Below, piece by piece: positions 13,068-21,075 of a stretch of DNA of 64,000 nucleotides (its first letter is position 1; the number at the start of each line of letters is the position of its first letter). The notes beneath the pieces were generated by a model, which was not told where the DNA came from, did not search any database, and was given only the letters and a program-made list of their open reading frames with translations. The DNA comes from Cytophagales bacterium Alg240-R148 (GTDB taxonomy: Bacteria; Bacteroidota; Bacteroidia; Cytophagales; Cyclobacteriaceae), in NCBI GenBank assembly GCA_900537185.1, contig LS999827.1, positions 253,001 through 317,000 of the forward strand, given 5' to 3'. The position numbers and the translations under genes are program-made.

Positions 13068-15689
13068 TTATTCCCCTCGTAAAGTAGTTGTAGGATTAAC
13101 ACTCGCTGCTTTCAGAGACTGAAAACCGATTGTTCCAAAAGCAATAAGAAAAGTGATTGCACCGGACAGGGCATAAACCCAAAACCCTATAACCGTCTTA
13201 TATGCAAATTGTTCCAACCATTGGTTGATAACAAAATAAGATACTGGTATGGATATAAGTAGCGATATGCACAGCAAAACCATAAAGTCTTTGGACATCA
13301 TCATTACAATGTTTTGAACTGAAGCGCCGAGTACTTTTCGGACACCAATCTCCTTTTTCTTCTGTTCTGCCATAAAAGAAACCAGACCCAAAAGTCCCAA
13401 ACTTGCAACAAAAATAGCCAAGCCCGAAAACACAGACAACAAAGTTCCCGTCTGTGATTCGGCTTTGTACATTTGATCGAACCCTTGGTCCATGAAAGTA
13501 AAATTAAATGGATAGGATGGCGCTATTTCTTTAAATTCATTCTCAATAACCGCCATCGTTTGGCTTGTATTAGCACCCCCAACTCTAATTGCTACACGTC
13601 CTACCTCGTTCATGTCCAACCGCATTACCAATGGCTCTACAGTATGGTGCATGGGCTTATAATGAAAGTCCTTGACAACTCCTACAATTTTACCCATCGA
13701 CTTACTGGCTCCAGATTGAATGGGAGTCCCAATAGGGTTGCTGAGCAATAGTGTTTTTACCGCCGTTTCGTTTACCAAATACCCTTGTGTACTGTCGCTT
13801 CCATAATCTGGAGACAACCACCTACCGTCGACCAGTTCCAACTTAAATACTTTTGGGAAATCGTAGTCCATAATTAAGGTATTGATATTGGTTGAGATCT
13901 TTTGCCCATCATTTTCTAATTTATAGGACCAATGCGAGTACATATTACCAGGAACACCATTGGATATAGTTACCGCCTCAATGTCGGTGTGATTTTCCAA
14001 TGTTTGTTTGAAAAATGAAAATTTATCCCGCAATGGGCCTGGACAATCAAAATGAAAAACCTGTTCTTGGTTGTATCCCAGGTCCGTGTTTTTCATAAAG
14101 TGCATTTGTTTGTAAACCGAAACTGTACCTACAATCATAAAAATTGCTATGGAAAACTGCAGCACGGTGAGCACTTTTCGAAATGTTGCATTGCCTCTCC
14201 CTTGGGTTTGTGATTTTAACACTTCAACAGGCTGGAAGGAAGAAAGATAAAAAGCTGGATAACTCCCTGCCAATAGACCGGTTAATAAGCCTGCCCCAAC
14301 CAAACCAATGACAAATCCAAAGTTATCAACATAAGAAAATGATATGTCTGTTCCTAGAATATGGTAGAACAGTGGCCTAGCCATTTCGAAGAATAAAAAA
14401 GCAGTTACAATTGCAAGGGACGCGACCACAATGGCTTCTCCTAAAAACTGAAATACCAAATTGCTCTTAACAGCACCCAATACTTTGCGCATGCCCACTT
14501 CTCTTGCTCTTTTCATAGCCCGAGCAGTAGATAAATTCATAAAATTAAAACAAGCAATTAGTAAAATAAAAGCTGCCACCGCCGAAAAAATGAAAACGTA
14601 TTCTTTTTTACTCACTTTGTAATCTCCCCTTATGCCTTGAGTGAAATGAATTTCCAATAAAGGTTGCAACCAATCGGTTAGATCTCCTTCTTTCCACTCT
14701 CTACCCAGTCTTTTTGTAAATGCTGCACTCATGCTCGCCTCTAGTGCTTTAATGTCCTGATTTGGTTTAAATTGTAAAAAGGTGGCATAGTTCCAAGAAT
14801 TAAAATTATTCAAGGCCTGTTCCTTTGTAAATCCATATTGTACATATACTGCGGCAATGGTTGGAAAGGAAACTATGTAATCAAATTCCATGTGGGTATT
14901 GCCTGGCAGGTCCTGAAATACTCCTGTAATTTCAAGATCTATCATATCGTCGAACCTGACGACCTCTCCAATTGGGTTTTTCCCGTCAAAAAATTGTTGT
15001 GCTATGGACTCAGACACCAATACAGCGTTGGGTTTGTCCAAAACCGTACTTTTATTGCCACCGACCAAATCGAAACTGAACATTTCAAAAAAAGCAGCAT
15101 CTGCTAATGCTAAGTTTTTATCTGGGAGAGTTTTGTTGTTCCATTGCATCAATGGGTTGCTCATTTCAGTGTACCGAGTACTGTGCACCACCTCTTGGAA
15201 TTGATCTTTCAAAAAAGGGGATAGACCAGGTGGGGTCCATACTTGCATGGTTATATTGCCTTCTTTACTCCCTCTTGGAATTAATCTATAGATTTCATTC
15301 TTATTGGCATGGAAATGTTCGTAGCTCATTTCATACTTGACATACAAAGTGATCAAAAAGCAGCAGGCCAACCCAACGGCCAGTCCTAACACGTTAATTC
15401 CAGTATACCCTAGGTTCTTAGATAAAGTCCTAAAGGCAATTTTGACGTAATTTTTAAACATATCGAAGGGGTTTGGTTGAAAGTTGTTGTGATGGTGTTT
15501 ATTTTTAAAAGCAAATTTCCGGGTTAAACCGAGTGCATTGCCCCAGTAGTTCATTTTGGCTTGGCGCTCCCCTAGCAGCTCTAGGTCATCGTTAAATGCT
15601 TCTTCCAAATCGCCTTCTACCATCTCTAAGTAATGAATCGGTAAAGACCACTGAATGATTTTTTTTGCTATGTTTGGAGGAGCGCTCAT
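13068..15689 (-). CDS. MacB/FtsX-like ABC transporter permease with PadR-associated N-terminal domain
   Basis: An 873-residue permease. A short cytoplasmic prefix (about 1-75, PIHYLEMVEGDLEEAFNDDLE), typical of permeases paired with PadR regulators in Cytophagales, precedes two MacB/FtsX halves. Each half has a first membrane helix, a large periplasmic domain and an FtsX domain (NLSTARAMKRAREVGMRKVLGA; EQKKKEIGVRKVLGAS). Such proteins work with a separate ATPase to move lipopeptides, lipoproteins or antimicrobials by mechanotransmission. No ATPase is adjacent. The start overlaps the PadR stop by four bases, and the unit begins with an ECF-type promoter. Confidence 0.92.
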   Translation of the reverse strand: MSAPPNIAKKIIQWSLPIHYLEMVEGDLEEAFNDDLELLGERQAKMNYWGNALGLTRKFAFKNKHHHNNFQPNPFDMFKNYVKIAFRTLSKNLGYTGINVLGLAVGLACCFLITLYVKYEMSYEHFHANKNEIYRLIPRGSKEGNITMQVWTPPGLSPFLKDQFQEVVHSTRYTEMSNPLMQWNNKTLPDKNLALADAAFFEMFSFDLVGGNKSTVLDKPNAVLVSESIAQQFFDGKNPIGEVVRFDDMIDLEITGVFQDLPGNTHMEFDYIVSFPTIAAVYVQYGFTKEQALNNFNSWNYATFLQFKPNQDIKALEASMSAAFTKRLGREWKEGDLTDWLQPLLEIHFTQGIRGDYKVSKKEYVFIFSAVAAFILLIACFNFMNLSTARAMKRAREVGMRKVLGAVKSNLVFQFLGEAIVVASLAIVTAFLFFEMARPLFYHILGTDISFSYVDNFGFVIGLVGAGLLTGLLAGSYPAFYLSSFQPVEVLKSQTQGRGNATFRKVLTVLQFSIAIFMIVGTVSVYKQMHFMKNTDLGYNQEQVFHFDCPGPLRDKFSFFKQTLENHTDIEAVTISNGVPGNMYSHWSYKLENDGQKISTNINTLIMDYDFPKVFKLELVDGRWLSPDYGSDSTQGYLVNETAVKTLLLSNPIGTPIQSGASKSMGKIVGVVKDFHYKPMHHTVEPLVMRLDMNEVGRVAIRVGGANTSQTMAVIENEFKEIAPSYPFNFTFMDQGFDQMYKAESQTGTLLSVFSGLAIFVASLGLLGLVSFMAEQKKKEIGVRKVLGASVQNIVMMMSKDFMVLLCISLLISIPVSYFVINQWLEQFAYKTVIGFWVYALSGAITFLIAFGTIGFQSLKAASVNPTTTLRGE

Positions 15690-16015
15690 AGCTGTAAGTT
15701 TAGGGAGTCAATTTTTAACCAAAGTTGGTTTCTAATTTCTTTAACTGTTCTCAGCGCTTTGCTACCTGCAGGAGTAATACTGAAAATTTTCTTTCTTTTG
15801 CCTCCTCTTTTTTGGGTCGCATCCCCGAAGCAAGCCGTGAGCATTCCTTTTTCTTCTAACCGGTACAATGTAGAATGAATGGCACTCAATTTTATATTCC
15901 GATCCGCCTCCCGAATCAAAGCCTCTTGTATGGCATTTCCATAGGCTTCCTCCTCCAAATAAACCACAACCAAGAGCACTAATTCTTCCAATTCACCAAT
16001 CCGTTCTCTTTTCAT
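15686..16015 (-). CDS. PadR-family transcriptional regulator
   Basis: A 109-residue winged-helix protein. LEELVLLVVVYLEEEAYGNAIQEALI is the first helix region; HSTLYRLEEKGMLTACF and GGKRKKIFSITPAGSKAL form the recognition helix and wing of PadR. It overlaps the permease gene, so it probably controls its own operon. The ligand is unknown. A TGCAACC-N17-GTCTATA promoter lies about 40-70 bases upstream. Confidence 0.9.
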   Translation of the reverse strand: MKRERIGELEELVLLVVVYLEEEAYGNAIQEALIREADRNIKLSAIHSTLYRLEEKGMLTACFGDATQKRGGKRKKIFSITPAGSKALRTVKEIRNQLWLKIDSLNLQL

Positions 16016-16055
16016 AAACTACCTGTATTTATATTTTCTCATTTTGCAGATAATA

Positions 16056-16086
16056 TATAGACTCCGCTCCCAATCAAAAGGTTGCA
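16056..16086 (-). promoter_or_regulatory. ECF-type promoter of the padR-permease unit
   Basis: On the minus strand TGCAACC (16080-16086), 17 bases and GTCTATA (16056-16062). The same arrangement with the same 17-base gap occurs before two other permease genes (29181-29211 and 31638-31668). AAC-containing -35 and GTC-type -10 boxes are usual for ECF sigma factors. Confidence 0.65.
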
Positions 16087-16388
16087 CCCGACGGAGGATT
16101 ATTAAAGATATATGCTGAAAAAAATAAAATTGGGGCGAGTAAAGACTAATTAATTATTTGACATTCAACCAATTAAGCCTCTGGGTTTTGCATAAACCGA
16201 AGAGTGTTTATGATATTATTTCAATAAATAATTATATTTAAATATTTTTTTACTATATTTAATATCATTTTTTAAGCAAATGAGCCAGCTGATAATGTTT
16301 ACCTTTTGATCGTATCTAACCTATTGGTCAATGGACCACAAACCTATATTCGGAATCAGCTACGAATGACTAACTTTAACCTAGCATC
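16087..16388. other. AT-rich intergenic region, no gene recognised
   Basis: This region separates the divergently arranged padR promoter from the terminator of the SMP-30 gene. It is AT-rich with runs of A and T; only very short ORFs occur and none has convincing features. Confidence 0.5.
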
Positions 16389-16414
16389 AAAAAGGGAGGG
16401 CTTTTAGCCCTCCC
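16389..16414 (-). terminator. Rho-independent terminator of the SMP-30 gene
   Basis: GGGAGGGC (16394-16401) and GCCCTCCC (16407-16414) form an 8-bp GC-rich stem with a 5-base loop; on the minus strand TTTTT follows (16389-16393). Confidence 0.85.
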
Positions 16415-16454
16415 CCTGATGTTGTCTCTTTAATTGGTTATGTATTGTTAGTGG

Positions 16455-17453
16455 TTATTCTCCATATTGAAATGGCTTTACTCCTTTCACTCCTGGTACC
16501 GCATAAAACACAGAACCAGCGTCGGGGAATTGTATGTTTTCCTCTTCTGTCATGTCCACTCTTGCAGAAGTAATCATAAGGGTATCCAACTGAGTACCTA
16601 CAAATGCGCAAGAAGTAACGTTGTGCGCCGGAACTTCTATTGTCTCAATAACTTTACCTAGCTCTGGGTCTATTCTTATTACGCTATTGCCATTCCACAA
16701 AGCTACCCAGAGCTTGCCCTCTGCATCAATGGTCATACCGTCTGGGTAACCCAAAGATTCTGGAATGTCGATTACAATTTTTTTATTGGATATAGCACCA
16801 GTTGTACCGTCGTAATCGTATACTTTTACATTGCCATCGGGTGTGTCGATATAATACATCTTTTGATGGTCCAAAGACCAACAGATTCCATTGGAAATGG
16901 TAATGCTGTCCAGCATCTTATGGGCCATTCCATCCGGGTCTATCTTATACAAGGAAGCCCGATCTGCTTTTTGATCCAATCCCATGGAACCTACCCAAAA
17001 CCTTCCGTATGGATCACATTTACCATCATTGAACCTTATGTTGGGAATGCTGTCTTCTGGGTTGGACAACAGTTGCATTTCATTGGTTTGAAAGTTAAAG
17101 GTGTAAATGCCATTTTCCAACGCCAGCAACGCCTGGTTCTCTTGTTTCGTTGCTACAACCGTGCCTATTCTTTGACCAACATTGTCAGCAAACTGTTCCT
17201 TGTTGTTAATATTCAATCTTTTGAACTGGTGCCCTTCAATATCAATCCACCAAAACTCTTTAAGATCGGGATTCCACAAGGCCCCTTCCCCTAATAATGC
17301 AGTATCTTTTTTAAACAAAAACGCTTTTTTAGAATCGGACGCCTCTACTTCTAATGGATGCTTACTTGGTGCGTCCTTTTGGTTTTGGCAACCCAATGGA
17401 ATGGCCGCGATACCCAATAAAAAATACAGATAAATATTATTCATTTTTCTCAT
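16455..17453 (-). CDS. SMP-30/gluconolactonase-family lipoprotein
   Basis: A 332-residue protein with a lipoprotein signal (LLGIAAIPLGC, acylated Cys at about 22) and a six-bladed propeller of the SMP-30/LRE family: GALWNPDLKEFWWIDIEGH (about 57-75), RFNDGKCDPYGRFWVGSMG (about 145-163) and GYPDGMTIDAEGKLWVALWNG. Members hydrolyse sugar lactones using a divalent metal; family motifs are kept. It would be anchored in the periplasm or outer membrane. A second ATG three codons downstream is an equally possible start. Monocistronic, with its own terminator. Confidence 0.87.
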   Translation of the reverse strand: MRKMNNIYLYFLLGIAAIPLGCQNQKDAPSKHPLEVEASDSKKAFLFKKDTALLGEGALWNPDLKEFWWIDIEGHQFKRLNINNKEQFADNVGQRIGTVVATKQENQALLALENGIYTFNFQTNEMQLLSNPEDSIPNIRFNDGKCDPYGRFWVGSMGLDQKADRASLYKIDPDGMAHKMLDSITISNGICWSLDHQKMYYIDTPDGNVKVYDYDGTTGAISNKKIVIDIPESLGYPDGMTIDAEGKLWVALWNGNSVIRIDPELGKVIETIEVPAHNVTSCAFVGTQLDTLMITSARVDMTEEENIQFPDAGSVFYAVPGVKGVKPFQYGE

Positions 17454-17527
17454 GTCGAAAATTACTGCTTTATCCTTTGCTATTAGATGGCAAATGTTCT
17501 TTTTTAGAAGGGTAAATTTTACACACC

Positions 17528-18397
17528 ATGCAAAAGGGCACCAGCGAGTATAAGAAAAACCAACAACCTAAGCAGCAATGCAAGGTAGCCTTAGGGGCTA
17601 TTGTTTTCTTTTTAATTTCTTTTCCTCTTTTATCCAATGCGCAAGAAGACCAAACAAAAGACCAGATGCCAGTTAAAATAGAGCATGCCGAACCGCTTTA
17701 TATAGACTTGATTAGAGACCTTGGGGCCCACCAAGGAGAGAAGGAATGGAATGTTGGATTTGGGATAACCGATAAAACAACTATTGATGAATATGAATTT
17801 TTGGTGGAATATGAATTCGCAGCTGCCGACAGGTTAGGTTTTGAAGTAGAAATTCCATTTTTGTTTTACTCCGCAGCCAACGACGGAAGCGAGGTGCCAA
17901 GTGCAAAAGCTGAAAGTATAAAATTAGCAACCCAATGGAGCTTTTTTGTACACGAAAAAGTAGGGGTGTCTATGGCATTGGGTTACATCAACGAATTTGT
18001 GTTAACAGATTTTGATTCTTTTTCTCAGCCCTTCTTTACTGGTAATATTTACAATCCCTTTTTGGTAATTGCTAAAAAATGGCACAACAATTTGCACGCA
18101 TTGGTTTATACGGGGCCATCTTTTGAACAACACTACCAAGGCCCTTGGACCAATTCCTATGAGGTTAATACCAGCATCCACTACATGATACCCGCTACTA
18201 ATAATTTTGTCGGAATAGAATTTAACAAATACTGGTTGGAAGGCGATTTTGATATGGTAATTAGACCGCAAATGCGATTGCTCATTCACAACGATCTATT
18301 ATTGGGAATCGTTACGGGAATTCCTATTTCAAAAGAAAAGGAAAGGTTAAGTATGTTCTTAAGGCTTATTTGGGAACCAAAAAGTGGTGTACATTAG
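17528..18397 (+). CDS. Conserved outer-membrane-like protein of unknown function
   Basis: A 289-residue protein. A signal peptide (about 20-38, ending SNAQ) is followed by the conserved HAEPLYIDLIRDLGA and KEWNVGFGI blocks, then alternating aromatic/polar strands suggesting a small beta-barrel. I recognise the N-terminal motif from other Bacteroidetes hypotheticals, but no function is known to me. It is divergent from the SMP-30 gene and its end overlaps the flavodoxin gene by four bases, tail to tail. Confidence 0.7.
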   Translation: MQKGTSEYKKNQQPKQQCKVALGAIVFFLISFPLLSNAQEDQTKDQMPVKIEHAEPLYIDLIRDLGAHQGEKEWNVGFGITDKTTIDEYEFLVEYEFAAADRLGFEVEIPFLFYSAANDGSEVPSAKAESIKLATQWSFFVHEKVGVSMALGYINEFVLTDFDSFSQPFFTGNIYNPFLVIAKKWHNNLHALVYTGPSFEQHYQGPWTNSYEVNTSIHYMIPATNNFVGIEFNKYWLEGDFDMVIRPQMRLLIHNDLLLGIVTGIPISKEKERLSMFLRLIWEPKSGVH

Positions 18398-18921
18398 CTG
18401 GCCATTGCCAAGCGCTTGCTCCAAGACATGGACAGAACGGAACACCAAGAAACAATTCTTTGCTGGGTTAACTCGGGCTGATTGTCTTGATCAATGGCCA
18501 ACCCTACAAAACTTCCTTTTTCTATTTCTGCTTTGGAATAACTGTAACAATAACCCGCATTAGAGGTGCATCCCTCTATATTCCCGCCATTTTTAAGCAC
18601 TCTTTTGGCCAATTTACCCATACCATCCACAAAGGTATGCCCATAGCCTATTTGATCTCCTAAACCAAACAGTGCTACACAGGTATTGCTAAAATCTATT
18701 TTTTTAAACTTTTTATAAAAGTCCTTCCAATCACTTTGCAAATCGCCTTCGTCCCAAGTGGAAACACCCAAGATAATTTTATCAAATTTTAAAAAATCTT
18801 CTTTAGAGGCATCATAAATGTCCATTACTTCCACCTCAAATTCTAAAAATTCCAGCGCTATTTTTGTTGCTACTTCCTCCGTAGCACCCATATCCGAACC
18901 GTAAAAAAGACCTATCTTCAT
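18394..18921 (-). CDS. fldA: Flavodoxin, long-chain type
   Basis: A 175-residue FMN electron carrier. The N-terminal GLFYGSDMGATEEVA is the phosphate loop (about 4-18, family TGxT/S loop here SDMGAT); STWDEGDLQSDW and ALFGLGDQIGYGHTFVDG are the FMN-contacting loops, and the insertion of long-chain flavodoxins is present. Flavodoxins replace ferredoxin under iron limitation; the promoter carries a palindrome that resembles an iron-regulator box. Confidence 0.92.
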   Translation of the reverse strand: MKIGLFYGSDMGATEEVATKIALEFLEFEVEVMDIYDASKEDFLKFDKIILGVSTWDEGDLQSDWKDFYKKFKKIDFSNTCVALFGLGDQIGYGHTFVDGMGKLAKRVLKNGGNIEGCTSNAGYCYSYSKAEIEKGSFVGLAIDQDNQPELTQQRIVSWCSVLSMSWSKRLAMAS

Positions 18922-18933
18922 ATCTTTGCTTTA

Positions 18934-18950
18934 TTTAGACTAAATCTAAA
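18934..18950 (-). promoter_or_regulatory. TTTAGACTAAATCTAAA palindrome, putative iron-responsive operator
   Basis: A perfect TTTAGA-N5-TCTAAA inverted repeat lies between the flavodoxin -7 element and its start codon, where a repressor would cover the transcription start. Its form resembles Fur or DtxR-family sites. The regulator is inferred from flavodoxin biology. Confidence 0.5.
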
Positions 18951-18955
18951 CAATG

Positions 18956-18985
18956 CAAATATACGCATGACACAACCAAAGTCAA
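18956..18985 (-). promoter_or_regulatory. Flavodoxin promoter
   Basis: The minus strand has a perfect TATATTTG (18956-18963) and a TTG -33 element (18983-18985) with 19 bases between them. Confidence 0.6.
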
Positions 18986-19105
18986 TACACCTGCCCAACT
19001 TTTTTTAAACCAGTAATTATCAATAAACCCTTATCTACCTGGTAATATTCTTCACAATACTCCCGCTTCTATTTTTTTTAACCAGCTAATCAACTAATTT
19101 CAATT

Positions 19106-19978
19106 ATGGCAAAAAAAACATCTGTATCACTGGTATTAGGAAGTGGTGGTGCAAGGGGCTTGGCCCATATTGGTATCATACACTGGCTTGAAGCCAACAA
19201 TTTTGCAATCAAATCCATAGCCGGTTGTTCCATTGGTTCTTTAATTGGTGGTGTGTATGCCGCAGGCAAACTTAGTGAATTTGAACAATGGGTTCGGGCC
19301 ATTAACAAAACAGATATCGTTTCATTATTAGATTTATCCTGGTCCAGCAGTGGGTTTGTAAAAGGCGATAAAATTATCGAAACTCTAAAAGATTTGGTAG
19401 GTGAAGTTAAAATTGAAGACCTCCCAATCCCGTATACCGCTGTTGCTGCGGATATCAAGAAAGAAAAAGAAGTATGGATGAACTCAGGAGGACTTTTCGA
19501 AGCCATTCGCGCCTCCATCTCTTTGCCTTTTCTGTTCACACCAGTCAATAGAGCGGGGGCCATGCTGATTGACGGAGGCGTGCTCAACCCTGTACCCATA
19601 GCGCCTACCTTTGGAGATGGCAACGACATCACCATAGCTGTCAATTTAGGCGGACCAGATGCCCCTATACCAGAACAGAAGCAGCAGTTGCCGGGTGCTG
19701 GCAATAACAAGGCCTCTTTCCATGAAAGCATTCAGGAATTTATAGATAAATTATCGATGCCGAAGTCTTTCACACCAGATTGGGACATGTTCGACATTGC
19801 CAATGAAACTTTTGATGCGATGCAAAACGCAATTGCGCGTCAAAAACTAGCTGCCTACCCACCAGACTATACCATCAATATTGCACGCAATGCTTGTGGA
19901 ACATTGGATTTTGATTTGGCCGATGAAATGATACAACTTGGATTTGACAAGGCACAAGCAGCTTTCGAGAAAGGATAG
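19106..19978 (+). CDS. Patatin-like phospholipase
   Basis: A 290-residue alpha/beta acyl hydrolase. GSGGARG (oxyanion loop, about 13-19) is followed by GCSIGS with the catalytic Ser (about 45-50) and the DGG motif with the catalytic Asp (about 155-157). It should deacylate phospholipids or other lipids. No signal peptide or barrel domain is seen, so it is probably cytoplasmic or membrane-peripheral. It is five bases from the Crp/Fnr gene and may be co-transcribed with it. Confidence 0.9.
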   Translation: MAKKTSVSLVLGSGGARGLAHIGIIHWLEANNFAIKSIAGCSIGSLIGGVYAAGKLSEFEQWVRAINKTDIVSLLDLSWSSSGFVKGDKIIETLKDLVGEVKIEDLPIPYTAVAADIKKEKEVWMNSGGLFEAIRASISLPFLFTPVNRAGAMLIDGGVLNPVPIAPTFGDGNDITIAVNLGGPDAPIPEQKQQLPGAGNNKASFHESIQEFIDKLSMPKSFTPDWDMFDIANETFDAMQNAIARQKLAAYPPDYTINIARNACGTLDFDLADEMIQLGFDKAQAAFEKG

Positions 19979-19983
19979 AGTAC

Positions 19984-20556
19984 ATGCACCAAGAATTAAG
20001 AGACAATTTAGAAACTAAGATATCCATTACGGATCGAGAAATGGAACTCATTGCTTCCCATGTGACACCTCGTTTCATCAAAAAAAGAAAAGACCTATTG
20101 GTAAGTGGTGCAATTTGTAAGGATTTTGCCTTTGTTGTAAAAGGCTGCCTGCGCAGCTATACCATTGATGAAAAAGGAACAGAACACGTAGTCCAAATAG
20201 CAATGGAAAATTACTGGATTGCCGACCTGCACAGCTATTTTACGCAGCAACCAAGCCAAACCAACATTGAAGCTATTGAAGACAGCCATCTTCTTTTGCT
20301 TTCTGCATCCAGTTTGGAAGAACTATACGATCAAATTCCTTCTTTGGATCGTTTTTTCAGAAAATTATTTGCTAATGCGTTGGTGATTAGCCTTGAGCGC
20401 ATGAACCAAAGTAATTCCGAAACTGCCGAAAAGCGCTATACGAAGTTACTGAAGGAACACCCAGATATAATAAGGCGTGTACCATTGTTGCATATTGCCT
20501 CCTTTTTAGGTATTACTCCAGAAAGTTTAAGCAGAATAAGAAAACAACTGCATTAA
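19984..20556 (+). CDS. Crp/Fnr-family transcriptional regulator
   Basis: A 190-residue protein with an N-terminal cyclic-nucleotide-binding-like beta-roll (about 25-120) and a C-terminal helix-turn-helix (LLHIASFLGITPESLSRIRKQL, about 168-189). No FNR cluster cysteines are arranged at the N-terminus, so it is not an oxygen sensor of the classical kind. It lies directly upstream of a SnoaL-like gene whose promoter carries two direct repeats and is a likely target. Confidence 0.88.
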   Translation: MHQELRDNLETKISITDREMELIASHVTPRFIKKRKDLLVSGAICKDFAFVVKGCLRSYTIDEKGTEHVVQIAMENYWIADLHSYFTQQPSQTNIEAIEDSHLLLLSASSLEELYDQIPSLDRFFRKLFANALVISLERMNQSNSETAEKRYTKLLKEHPDIIRRVPLLHIASFLGITPESLSRIRKQLH

Positions 20557-20560
20557 TACT

Positions 20561-20597
20561 TACCATAGGTTAAGTTAATTTCCTACCATAGGTCAAG
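20561..20597 (+). promoter_or_regulatory. Direct repeats TACCATAGGTYAAG, putative Crp/Fnr site
   Basis: TACCATAGGTTAAG (20561-20574) and TACCATAGGTCAAG (20584-20597) are 23 bases apart, starting four bases after the Crp/Fnr stop. They lie upstream of CAACTTTG, a near-match to the -7 box that lacks a good -33 partner. That layout suits an activated promoter for the SnoaL-like gene. Confidence 0.5.
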
Positions 20598-20650
20598 CCA
20601 TTTTGAGCTACTTTCCTTCAACTTTGTTTTAAACAAAAAACAAAAATAAT

Positions 20651-21025
20651 ATGGAAAGCAAAACAACGATAACTTCTTTAGAAGAAAGTGTCCACAACCT
20701 CAATTCAATGGTTCAAAATGGTCAAGTTTTAGAGGCATTTGAAAAATACTATGCGCCCAACATCCAGCTACAAGAAAACCATGAAAGTCCATTGGAAGGA
20801 AAAGATGCCTGCCGCCAACACGAAGAAGCTTTTGTTAATGGTATCACTGAATTTCGCAAAGCCGAGGTAAAGAAGGTAATTATCTCCGACAATTTAGCTG
20901 TTGTAGAATGGGATTTTGACTTTACCCACAAAGACTGGGGAACAAGAACCTATACCCAACTCGCGGTACAGCGTTGGAACGACGAGGGCCAAATTATTAA
21001 TGAAACTTTTTACTACAACAACTAG
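20651..21025 (+). CDS. SnoaL/NTF2-like small protein
   Basis: A 124-residue cone-shaped NTF2-fold protein: SLEESVHNLNSMVQNGQVLEAFEKYYAPNIQLQEN, then EGKDACRQHEEAFV and a series of strands ending INETFYYN. Members include small-molecule cyclases and isomerases, but many have no known activity and no catalytic pair can be assigned. It follows a Crp/Fnr regulator and a repeated operator-like motif, suggesting regulated single-gene expression. Confidence 0.8.
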   Translation: MESKTTITSLEESVHNLNSMVQNGQVLEAFEKYYAPNIQLQENHESPLEGKDACRQHEEAFVNGITEFRKAEVKKVIISDNLAVVEWDFDFTHKDWGTRTYTQLAVQRWNDEGQIINETFYYNN

Positions 21026-21036
21026 CAAGTCCAAAT

Positions 21037-21075
21037 AACGGCAAAGAAAGAAACTTTGGGTCTTCCTTTGCCGTT
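21037..21075. terminator. Bidirectional terminator hairpin
   Basis: AACGGCAAAG (21037-21046) pairs with CTTTGCCGTT (21066-21075); the inner AAAGA/TCTT can extend the stem. It lies between the convergent SnoaL-like gene and a permease gene, whose stop codon it touches. Confidence 0.7.

Noticed and set aside
13473-15340. Several long ORFs antisense to the permease gene
   Set aside because: They lie within a well-conserved coding gene on the other strand and show no domain, signal or promoter of their own; similar shadows occur across most genes here.
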